Source: Collinsella sp.
GTDB lineage: Bacteria; Actinomycetota; Coriobacteriia; Coriobacteriales; Coriobacteriaceae
Direction of reading: 5' to 3'
NCBI GenBank assembly: GCA_019414465.1
Contig: DXLY01000052.1
Coordinates: 1-12,455 of the forward strand
DNA length: 12,455 nt
Positions 7,382 to 12,420 of this stretch are shown piece by piece. Every line of letters starts with the position of its first letter. Position 1 is the stretch's first letter. The notes beneath the pieces are model-generated. The model was given only the letters and a program-made list of their open reading frames with translations. It was not told the DNA's origin and did no database searches. Both the position numbers and the translations under genes were made by a program.

Positions 7382-7828
7382 ATGCGTGCGGTGGTGCAGC
7401 GCGTGCTCAACGCCGGCGTGACGGTCGACGGCGAGTGCGTGGGCCGCATTGGACGCGGCTACCTGGTGCTGCTGGGTGTGGGCCATGGCGATACGCGTGC
7501 CGAGGCCGACAAGCTGTGGGGCAAGCTCCGCGGGCTGCGTATCAACGAGGACGAGAACGGCAAGACCAACTTGGCGCTTGCCGATGTCGACGGTGAGGTG
7601 CTCGTGGTGTCGCAGTTCACGCTGTTCGCTGACTGCCGCCACGGTCGCCGCCCATCGTTTACGGATGCCGGCGCGCCCGATGTTGCCAACGAGCTCTACG
7701 AGTACTTCCTGACGCTCGTTCGCCAAGATGTCGAACACGTGGCGCACGGTATCTTTGGCGCCGACATGAAGGTCGACCTGGTCAACGACGGCCCATTCAC
7801 CATCGTCTTGGACACCGACAACCTTTAG
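7382..7828 (+). CDS. dtd: D-aminoacyl-tRNA deacylase
   Basis: The product frees D-amino acids (and glycine from mischarged tRNA-Ala) from tRNA as a homodimer. It is 148 aa, the usual length. The catalytic motif SQFT sits at residues 77-80 in SQFTLFADCRHGRRPSF, the same position as in E. coli. The second active-site motif reads NDGPFT, with the Gly137-Pro138 pair of the chirality-proofreading loop intact and Phe where Val is common. It starts 3 bases after the rdgB stop and uses ribosome-binding sequence in the rdgB 3' end (GGCGAGGAG). A neighbour that makes D-glutamate (murI) gives a sensible context for a D-amino-acid proofreader. Confidence 0.96.
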   Translation: MRAVVQRVLNAGVTVDGECVGRIGRGYLVLLGVGHGDTRAEADKLWGKLRGLRINEDENGKTNLALADVDGEVLVVSQFTLFADCRHGRRPSFTDAGAPDVANELYEYFLTLVRQDVEHVAHGIFGADMKVDLVNDGPFTIVLDTDNL

Positions 7829-7856
7829 GTTACGCGGTTTTACCAAACCGCGTAAC
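7829..7856. repeat. 12-bp palindromic hairpin, copy 1 (after dtd)
   Basis: GTTACGCGGTTT (7829-7840), loop TACC, AAACCGCGTAAC (7845-7856). It begins on the base after the dtd stop. There is no T-run on either strand, so it is not a standard terminator. A second copy with the same outer 11 bp and loop start lies just after the lysS stop. Confidence 0.85.
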
Positions 7857-7914
7857 AACTGGTCATGCGAGGTTGTCGTCTGGTACGTATTTGGGACGGG
7901 GCTTATTTAGCTAC

Positions 7915-7944
7915 TTGCGTATGGCCACAACAGGGTGCTATAGT
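7915..7944 (+). promoter_or_regulatory. Promoter of the veg-ispE unit
   Basis: The -35 TTGCGT (7915-7920), an 18-bp spacer and the extended -10 TGC-TATAGT (7936-7944) precede veg. Transcription would start near 7951, giving a leader of about 60 nt. This stretch is AT-rich compared with its surroundings. Bases 7857-7914 hold nothing recognisable. Confidence 0.7.
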
Positions 7945-7964
7945 ATTAGAGTTTTGTCTATCTT

Positions 7965-7984
7965 AGGGGTATTATCCCCTTTTT
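7965..7984 (+). terminator. Hairpin plus T-tract in the veg leader (possible attenuator)
   Basis: AGGGG (7965-7969), loop TATTAT, CCCCT (7976-7980) followed directly by T4 (T5 including the last stem base). It lies between the predicted veg start of transcription and the veg ribosome-binding site. The 5-bp stem is short for a full terminator. Confidence 0.5.
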
Positions 7985-7998
7985 GAATTGCACCTTCT

Positions 7999-8003
7999 GG
8001 AGG
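7999..8003 (+). promoter_or_regulatory. Ribosome-binding site that sets the veg start
   Basis: GGAGG ends 8 bases before ATG 8012. The longer reading from TTG 7988 would start before this site and is unlikely. Confidence 0.85.
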
Positions 8004-8011
8004 CCCTGTTC

Positions 8012-8308
8012 ATGGAAGAGATGGAAGTCAATCACGTCGACGACATCCACGAGAAGCTGACCGATATGGTGGGCGATCGCGTCAAGGTGAAGGCCAACAT
8101 GGGCCGCACCCGCGTTGTCGAGCGCATGGGCACCATCAAGAGCGTCCACCCCGCCGTCTTTATCGTCGAGGTCGACGAGCGTCGCGGTCGCAAGTCGCGT
8201 CAGTCCTACCAGTACATCGATGTCCTCACCGGTCAGGTCGAGCTGTTCGACCCCGAGAGCGGCGAGCATATCTTTACCCCGCTCGGCAATCAGCTCGAGG
8301 AGCATTAA
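8012..8308 (+). CDS. veg: Veg-family protein
   Basis: The product is 98 aa and resembles B. subtilis Veg (about 86 aa). Matching stretches, in order, are IHEKL, GDRVKVKANMGRTRVVERMG, the VHPAVFIVEVD strand pair, and SYQYIDVLTGQVELF, against the Bacillus pattern of LKANGGRRK, YPSVFVIQLD and SYSYADVLT. It reads as a small, basic-cored beta-barrel-like fold with no membrane segment. In B. subtilis Veg is strongly expressed and has been tied to biofilm formation through SinR; SinR is not expected in this lineage, so that role cannot be transferred. It has its own promoter and leader hairpin and is followed 2 bases later by ispE, the same neighbour as in Bacillus. The first residues (MEEMEVNHVDD) are acidic and extra to the Bacillus protein. 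Confidence 0.85.
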   Translation: MEEMEVNHVDDIHEKLTDMVGDRVKVKANMGRTRVVERMGTIKSVHPAVFIVEVDERRGRKSRQSYQYIDVLTGQVELFDPESGEHIFTPLGNQLEEH

Positions 8309-8310
8309 CG

Positions 8311-9207
8311 GTGACCGATTGGTCCCTGACTCTTTCCGCGCCGGCAAAGATTAACCTCTACCTGGGGGTTCATACCGAGCGCGATGACCGCGGCTACCAC
8401 AGGGTCGATTCCCTGATGGCGGCCGTCGGTCTTTCCGATACCGTGACGGTCACGCCGGCGCAGGCGCTGACCGTCCAGACGGTTCCGGCATCAGATTTTC
8501 CCATGCAAAAGAATACGGCGTATCGGGCTGCGGTTGCTATGGCCGAGCATTATGGTCGCGAGGCAAACATCTGCGTGACGATTGAGAAGCGCATTCCATT
8601 GTGCGCCGGCTTGGGCGGCCCCTCGACGGATGCGGCCGCGGTCATTGTCGCCTTGGCGGAGCTCTGGGGCATTGATCGCACCGACCCAGCGCTCGACGAT
8701 ATTGCGCGAGGCATTGGTGCTGACGTCCCGTTCTTTTTGCACGCGAGTCCTGCGTTCTACGTAGGTGGGGGGGACGTGCTGGCAACTGAGTACCCCGCGC
8801 TGCCCGCGACGCCCGTCGTGCTGGTCAAGCCGCGCGAGGCAAGTGTTTCGACAATTGAAGCCTATCGACGTTTTGACGAGGCCTCGGTGCCTGCGGACAA
8901 GCCCGGCGCGATAGCTTCTGCCTTGCGTGCTGGTGATGCCGAGACGGCATATGCACTCATCCATAACAACCTTGGTGTCATTTCCGCACAGATGGAGTCG
9001 CAGATTCAAACGGTTCTCGACTGGCTACGTAAACAGGACGGAACCGTTGCTGTAGATGTGTGCGGATCGGGTGCCTGCTCGTTTGCCATTTGCGACACCG
9101 CTGCCACGGCCGAAAGGCTTGCCGATGCTGCCCAGCAAAATGGCTGGTGGGCCTGCGCGACTGAGCTTATTCCCAACACGGTTCAAATCGACGCGCCAAA
9201 GAAATAA
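8311..9207 (+). CDS. ispE: 4-diphosphocytidyl-2-C-methyl-D-erythritol kinase
   Basis: The product phosphorylates CDP-methylerythritol with ATP in the non-mevalonate (MEP) isoprenoid pathway. It is 298 aa, the family norm, with GHMP-kinase motifs: SAPAKINLYLGV at the N-terminus, the ATP loop PLCAGLGGPSTDAAA (residues 97-111), the substrate segment GADVPFF, and C-terminal VCGSGACSFAI. The ATP loop has Pro104 and Thr106 where Gly and Ser are usual (GLGGGSSDAA). The start is GTG at 8311, 2 bases after the veg stop, with GAGGAG at 8297-8302 inside the veg 3' end, so translation is probably coupled. A run of seven G at 8767-8773 encodes VGGG in frame. Codon use is somewhat less GC-biased than in the flanking genes. 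Confidence 0.95.
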   Translation: MTDWSLTLSAPAKINLYLGVHTERDDRGYHRVDSLMAAVGLSDTVTVTPAQALTVQTVPASDFPMQKNTAYRAAVAMAEHYGREANICVTIEKRIPLCAGLGGPSTDAAAVIVALAELWGIDRTDPALDDIARGIGADVPFFLHASPAFYVGGGDVLATEYPALPATPVVLVKPREASVSTIEAYRRFDEASVPADKPGAIASALRAGDAETAYALIHNNLGVISAQMESQIQTVLDWLRKQDGTVAVDVCGSGACSFAICDTAATAERLADAAQQNGWWACATELIPNTVQIDAPKK

Positions 9208-9239
9208 AAATTTCTCTAGCACGCGGCGAAAATCTTTGT

Positions 9240-9248
9240 TACTATAGT
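9240..9248 (+). promoter_or_regulatory. Probable -10 region of the tRNA-Pro promoter
   Basis: Overlapping TACTAT (9240-9245) and TATAGT (9243-9248) end 8-11 bases before the mature tRNA 5' end. The region 9200-9248 is AT-rich. No strong -35 is visible; CTAGCA at 9216-9221 with an 18-bp spacer is the best match. There is no hairpin terminator between ispE and this tRNA, so read-through from ispE is also possible. Confidence 0.45.
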
Positions 9249-9256
9249 CGAGCTAA

Positions 9257-9333
9257 CGGGTTGTGGCTCAGTTTGGTAGAGCACTGCGTTCGGGACGCAG
9301 GGGTCGCTGGTTCAAATCCAGTCAACCCGACCA
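9257..9333 (+). tRNA. tRNA-Pro (anticodon CGG)
   Basis: A 77-nt cloverleaf: acceptor CGGGTTG with CAACCCG (7 perfect pairs), D arm GCTC/GAGC, anticodon arm CTGCG-TTCGGGA-CGCAG with anticodon CGG, 5-nt variable loop, T arm GCTGG-TTCAAAT-CCAGT with one G-U pair, discriminator A and encoded CCA. It reads the proline codon CCG, in keeping with the GC-rich codon use of the neighbours. It begins 49 bases after ispE and is followed by its own terminator. Confidence 0.97.
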
Positions 9334-9344
9334 GAGCATGAGGA

Positions 9345-9372
9345 GGGACCGCTTCTTGCGGTCCCTTTTTTT
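9345..9372 (+). terminator. Rho-independent terminator of tRNA-Pro
   Basis: An 8-bp perfect stem (GGGACCGC at 9345-9352, GCGGTCCC at 9358-9365) with a TTCTT loop is followed by T7 at 9366-9372. Confidence 0.95.
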
Positions 9373-9380
9373 AGCTAGTG

Positions 9381-9409
9381 TTGTGATACCGCGATGCCCG
9401 CGGTATACT
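9381..9409 (+). promoter_or_regulatory. Promoter of the tatA-family gene
   Basis: The -35 TTGTGA (9381-9386), an exact 17-bp spacer and the -10 TATACT (9404-9409) form the best sigma-70-type promoter in the window. Transcription would start near 9416, about 30 bases before the ATG. Confidence 0.8.
9386..9406 (+). promoter_or_regulatory. Perfect 8-bp dyad filling the tatA promoter spacer
   Basis: ATACCGCG (9386-9393) and CGCGGTAT (9399-9406) are exact inverted repeats around ATGCC. The dyad starts on the last base of the -35 and ends inside the -10, the place expected for a repressor site. No regulator is identified. Confidence 0.45.
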
Positions 9410-9435
9410 CATTCGAGCTTGTCTCGCTGTATTGT

Positions 9436-9440
9436 GGAGG
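9436..9440 (+). promoter_or_regulatory. Ribosome-binding site that sets the tatA start
   Basis: GGAGG ends 5 bases before ATG 9446. The open frame extends upstream through the tRNA-Pro gene and its terminator, so this site decides the true start. Confidence 0.9.
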
Positions 9441-9445
9441 TCTAC

Positions 9446-9721
9446 ATGTTTGGACTGAGGGCTCCTGAGCTCATCATTATTCTCGTCGTTGTCCTGATTA
9501 TCTTCGGGCCCAAGAACCTGCCGAAGCTCGGCAAGTCCCTCGGCTCTACCGTCAAGAATATCCGTGAGGGTATGGAGGGCGACGATAAGGCCGAGACCAA
9601 GCAGGCCGAGGAGGTCGTGGTCGAGCAGTCCGAGGAGGACAAGGAGATCGCTGAGCTCGAGGCCAAGCTCGCTGCTGCCAAGAAGAAGCAGGCAGAGGAC
9701 AGCGACGCGGACGCAGAGTAG
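9446..9721 (+). CDS. tatA: Twin-arginine translocase TatA/TatE-family subunit
   Basis: The product is a 91-aa membrane protein of the Tat pathway, which exports folded proteins. It has a short N-terminal transmembrane helix (about residues 7-21, rich in I, V and L), the conserved FGPKNLPKLGKSLG hinge and start of an amphipathic helix (20-33), then VKNIREGM. The tail (from about 48) is highly charged, with Glu/Lys/Ala heptad-like repeats suggesting a helix or coiled coil facing the cytoplasm. Residue 8 is Glu, as in E. coli TatB, while the size and sequence fit TatA, so it may serve both roles as in single-component Gram-positive systems. It is monocistronic with its own promoter and terminator; tatC is not in this window. 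Confidence 0.88.
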   Translation: MFGLRAPELIIILVVVLIIFGPKNLPKLGKSLGSTVKNIREGMEGDDKAETKQAEEVVVEQSEEDKEIAELEAKLAAAKKKQAEDSDADAE

Positions 9722-9746
9722 TCCCATCCCTTTGGGGTGAGCACCT

Positions 9747-9779
9747 GACCGGCTTGCCCGCAGGCTAGCCGGTCTTTTT
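9747..9779 (+). terminator. Rho-independent terminator of tatA
   Basis: GACCGGCT (9747-9754) pairs with AGCCGGTC (9767-9774); the loop can form a further GCC/GGC pairing. T5 follows at 9775-9779. Confidence 0.92.
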
Positions 9780-9813
9780 CGTTTTGTTGACAGTTGATTG
9801 TTTGATCAGAGTT

Positions 9814-9820
9814 GGGGAGA
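9814..9820 (+). promoter_or_regulatory. Ribosome-binding site that sets the greA start
   Basis: GGGGAGA ends 7 bases before ATG 9828. An in-frame TTG at 9798 lies upstream of this site and is unlikely to be used. Confidence 0.85.
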
Positions 9821-9827
9821 TATCCGT

Positions 9828-10298
9828 ATGGACGCAAGCCAGATCGTACTGACCGCTGAGGGCCGCCAGAAGCTCGTCGAGGAGCTCGCTTGGCGTGAGG
9901 GCGATTACGCCAAGGAGATCGTCGAGGACATCAAGGAAGCCCGCGCGTTCGGCGACCTTTCGGAGAACTCCGAGTACGACGCCGCTAAGGACAAGCAGGC
10001 CCAGAATGCTGCTCGTATCGCCGAGATCCAGGCCATTCTTGCCAACGCTCAGGTTGCTGCCACCACGGGCGACCTGACCGTCTCCATCGGTTCCACCGTT
10101 TCGCTGATTGATCCCAACGGCGAGGTCATGGAAGTCACGCTCGTCGGTACCACCGAGACCAACTCGCTCGAGCACAAGATTTCCAACGAGTCTCCGGTCG
10201 GTCACGCCATCATTGGTCACGGCGAGGGCGATTCCGTCGAGGTCGTTACGCCTTCCGGCAAGACTCGCGTCTACACCATCGCCAAGATCGCACGCTAG
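9828..10298 (+). CDS. greA: Transcription elongation factor GreA
   Basis: The product enters the RNA polymerase secondary channel and stimulates cleavage of backtracked transcripts, restarting stalled complexes. It is 156 aa from ATG 9828, the family norm (about 158). The N-terminal coiled coil carries the tip motif ARAFGDLSENSEYDAAK, with acidic D43 and E46 that match the catalytic pair at the E. coli tip. The C-terminal FKBP-like domain ends VEVVTPSGKTRVYTI. A perfect -35 hexamer TTGACA occurs at 9787-9792 just after the tatA terminator, but I cannot see a matching -10, so the promoter is unresolved. greA followed by lysS is a common pairing in Gram-positive bacteria. Confidence 0.96.
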   Translation: MDASQIVLTAEGRQKLVEELAWREGDYAKEIVEDIKEARAFGDLSENSEYDAAKDKQAQNAARIAEIQAILANAQVAATTGDLTVSIGSTVSLIDPNGEVMEVTLVGTTETNSLEHKISNESPVGHAIIGHGEGDSVEVVTPSGKTRVYTIAKIAR

Positions 10299-10302
10299 AC
10301 CA

Positions 10303-10341
10303 CGGTCCCGCGTAAAGGTATGTTTTCGCTCCCTGGGACCG
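10303..10341 (+). other. Alternative stem competing with the greA terminator
   Basis: CGGTCCC (10303-10309) and GGGACCG (10335-10341) are exact 7-bp inverted repeats. The right arm lies in the loop of the terminator at 10327-10359 and the stem encloses the terminator's left arm, so as simple hairpins the two folds exclude each other. This could be an antiterminator, but it is too short to be a T-box leader and lacks the T-box consensus. Confidence 0.4.
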
Positions 10342-10359
10342 AATCCTGGGGAGCGTTTT
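10327..10359 (+). terminator. Terminator or attenuator between greA and lysS
   Basis: CGCTCCC (10327-10333) pairs with GGGAGCG (10349-10355), with inner GGA/TCC pairing, followed by T4 (10356-10359). It lies 5 bases before the lysS ribosome-binding site, so lysS would need partial read-through or a promoter that I do not see. Confidence 0.75.
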
Positions 10360-10377
10360 AGTTTGAGGAGCTAACTT

Positions 10378-12342
10378 ATGGCAGAGAACCAGAACGCCGC
10401 CGATCAGGCATCGACGCTCAACGACGAGCGCGCCACCCGCCTGGTCAAGCGCGCCGCCCTGTTCGAGGCGGGCCAGAACCCCTATCCTGAGCACTCTGAG
10501 CTTGAGGACTACGTCGCCGATATCGAGGCTAAGTACGCCGATCTTGCCGATGGTGAGGACACCGAGGATGTCGTGAAGATTGCCGGCCGTGTGGTCGCCA
10601 AGCGCGGTCAGGGCAAGATCATGTTCATCGTCGTGCGCGATGCGACTGCCGAGATTCAACTGTTCTGCCGCATCAACGACATGGACGAGGCTGCCTGGAA
10701 TACGCTCAAGGCCCTCGACCTGGGCGACATCCTGGGCGTGACCGGCGTGGTCGTGCGCACCAAGCGCGGCCAGCTTTCCGTTGCCCCTGAGAGCGCGACC
10801 CTGCTTTCCAAGGCCGTTCGTCCGCTGCCCGAGAAGTTCCACGGTCTTTCCGACAAGGAGACCCGCTATCGCCAGCGCTATGTCGACCTGATCGCCAACG
10901 ACGACGTTCGTGAGACCTTCCGTAAGCGTTCGCAGATTCTCTCCACCTTCCGTCGCTTTATGGAGTCCGACGGCTACATGGAGGTCGAGACCCCCATCCT
11001 GCAGACCATCCAGGGTGGTGCCACGGCCAAGCCGTTCATTACCCACTTCAACGCGCTCGATCAGGAGTGCTACCTGCGTATTGCCACCGAGCTGCACCTC
11101 AAGCGCTGCATCGTCGGTGGTTTTGAGCGCGTGTTCGAGATCGGCCGCATCTTCCGCAACGAGGGCATGGACCTTACCCACAACCCCGAGTTCACCACGA
11201 TGGAGGCCTACCGTGCCTTCTCCGACCTCGAGGGCATGAAGGCGCTCGCCCAGGGTGTCATTAAGGCGGCTAACAAGGCCATCGGCAACCCCGAGGTCAT
11301 CGAGTACCAGGGCCAGACCATCGACCTTTCTGGTGAGTGGGCCAGCCGTCCCATGACCGACATCGTCTCCGACGTGCTCGGCAAGCAGGTCACCATCGAC
11401 ACGCCGGTCGAGGAGCTTGCTGCCGCCGCGCGCGAGAAGGGCCTGGAGATTAAGCCCGAGTGGACCGCCGGCAAGATTATCGCCGAGATCTACGATGAGC
11501 TGGGCGAGGACACCATCGTCAACCCCACGTTCGTGTGCGATTACCCCATCGAGGTCAGCCCGCTTGCCAAGCGCTTTGAGGACGACCCGCGCCTGACGCA
11601 CCGCTTTGAGCTGGTTATTGCCGGTCACGAGTACGCCAACGCGTTCTCTGAGCTCAACGACCCGGTCGACCAGGCCGAGCGCTTTGCCGCTCAGATGGCC
11701 GAGAAGGCCGGCGGTGACGACGAGGCCATGGAGTACGACGAGGACTACGTGCGCGCCCTCGAGTACGGTATGCCTCCCGCGGGCGGCATTGGCATTGGTA
11801 TCGACCGCGTGGTCATGCTGCTTACTAACCAGGCTTCTATCCGCGACGTCCTGCTGTTCCCGCACATGAAGCCCGAGAAGGGTTTCCAGTCCGGTGCCGC
11901 TGCCGCCAAGGCTGCCGAGGCCGGCAACGCCGCGAGCCCATTCGTTACGTCGCTTAAGCCCACGCTCGATTACTCCAAGATCGCCGTTGAGCCGCTGTTT
12001 GAGGAGTTCGTCGACTTTGATACCTTCTCCAAGAGCGATTTCCGCGCTGTGAAGGTCAAGGCATGCGAGGCCGTCAAGAAGTCCAAGAAGCTGCTGAACT
12101 TTACGCTCGACGACGGTACCGGTACCGACCGCACTATTCTCTCCGGTATTCACGCTTATTACGAGCCCGAGGACCTGGTCGGCAAGACCTTGCTCGCCAT
12201 CACCAACCTGCCTCCGCGCAAGATGATGGGTATTCCCAGCTGCGGCATGCTGATCAGCGCTGTCCACGAGGAGGAGGGCGAGGAGCGCCTCAACCTGATC
12301 CAGCTCGACGCCTCCATCCCCGCCGGCGCAAAGATGTACTAA
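10378..12342 (+). CDS. lysS: Lysyl-tRNA synthetase (class II) with C-terminal tRNA-binding domain
   Basis: The product charges tRNA-Lys with lysine using ATP. At 654 aa it is about 150 longer than standard LysRS (about 500). The N-terminal OB-fold anticodon-binding domain (about 60-155) includes KIAGRVVAKRGQGKIMF. The class II core has motif 1 around FMESDGYMEVETP (194-206), motif 2 at RIFRNEG (257-263) and motif 3 at GIDRVVML (474 onward), ending with FPHMKPE near 499. An Ala/Gly-rich linker follows (about 500-543). The last 111 residues match the Trbp111/EMAP-II/MetRS-C tRNA-binding OB fold: DFDTFSKSDFRAVKVKA, TILSGI, YYEPEDLVGK, NLPPRKMMGIPSCGMLIS. The ATG follows GAGGAG (10365-10370) with 7-nt spacing. 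The frame is continuous and codon use is uniform across the join, so the fusion is real rather than two genes. Confidence 0.96.
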   Translation: MAENQNAADQASTLNDERATRLVKRAALFEAGQNPYPEHSELEDYVADIEAKYADLADGEDTEDVVKIAGRVVAKRGQGKIMFIVVRDATAEIQLFCRINDMDEAAWNTLKALDLGDILGVTGVVVRTKRGQLSVAPESATLLSKAVRPLPEKFHGLSDKETRYRQRYVDLIANDDVRETFRKRSQILSTFRRFMESDGYMEVETPILQTIQGGATAKPFITHFNALDQECYLRIATELHLKRCIVGGFERVFEIGRIFRNEGMDLTHNPEFTTMEAYRAFSDLEGMKALAQGVIKAANKAIGNPEVIEYQGQTIDLSGEWASRPMTDIVSDVLGKQVTIDTPVEELAAAAREKGLEIKPEWTAGKIIAEIYDELGEDTIVNPTFVCDYPIEVSPLAKRFEDDPRLTHRFELVIAGHEYANAFSELNDPVDQAERFAAQMAEKAGGDDEAMEYDEDYVRALEYGMPPAGGIGIGIDRVVMLLTNQASIRDVLLFPHMKPEKGFQSGAAAAKAAEAGNAASPFVTSLKPTLDYSKIAVEPLFEEFVDFDTFSKSDFRAVKVKACEAVKKSKKLLNFTLDDGTGTDRTILSGIHAYYEPEDLVGKTLLAITNLPPRKMMGIPSCGMLISAVHEEEGEERLNLIQLDASIPAGAKMY

Positions 12343-12345
12343 CTT

Positions 12346-12372
12346 GTTACGCGGTTCTACGAACCGCGTAAC
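12346..12372. repeat. 12-bp palindromic hairpin, copy 2 (after lysS)
   Basis: GTTACGCGGTTC (12346-12357), loop TAC, GAACCGCGTAAC (12361-12372), beginning 4 bases after the lysS stop. It matches copy 1 at 7829-7856 in the outer 11 pairs; the twelfth pair is C-G here and T-A there, so pairing is kept. There is no T-run. Confidence 0.85.
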
Positions 12373-12420
12373 GGCTCGACGCTGCGCGGGCCGCATTTGG
12401 ACAATCTGACGTTCAACTTC

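Noticed and set aside
8767..8773. A run of seven G in ispE as a possible slippage or phase-variation site.
   Set aside because: A single run of seven in a GC-rich gene encoding an in-frame Gly stretch of the conserved family; ispE is usually essential, so switching is unlikely.
9263..9445. An open frame extending tatA upstream by 61 codons.
   Set aside because: It runs through the tRNA-Pro gene, its terminator and the tatA promoter; the ribosome-binding site and TatA N-terminus place the start at 9446.
10299..10377. A lysine riboswitch or T-box in front of lysS.
   Set aside because: The gap is only 79 bases and lacks the T-box AGGGUGGNACCGCG core; both RNA types need much longer leaders.
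12113..12128. A CGGTACCGGTACCG palindrome in lysS.
   Set aside because: Fourteen bases made of two GGTACC units encoding Gly-Thr-Gly-Thr in the tRNA-binding domain; this is readily explained by codon use.
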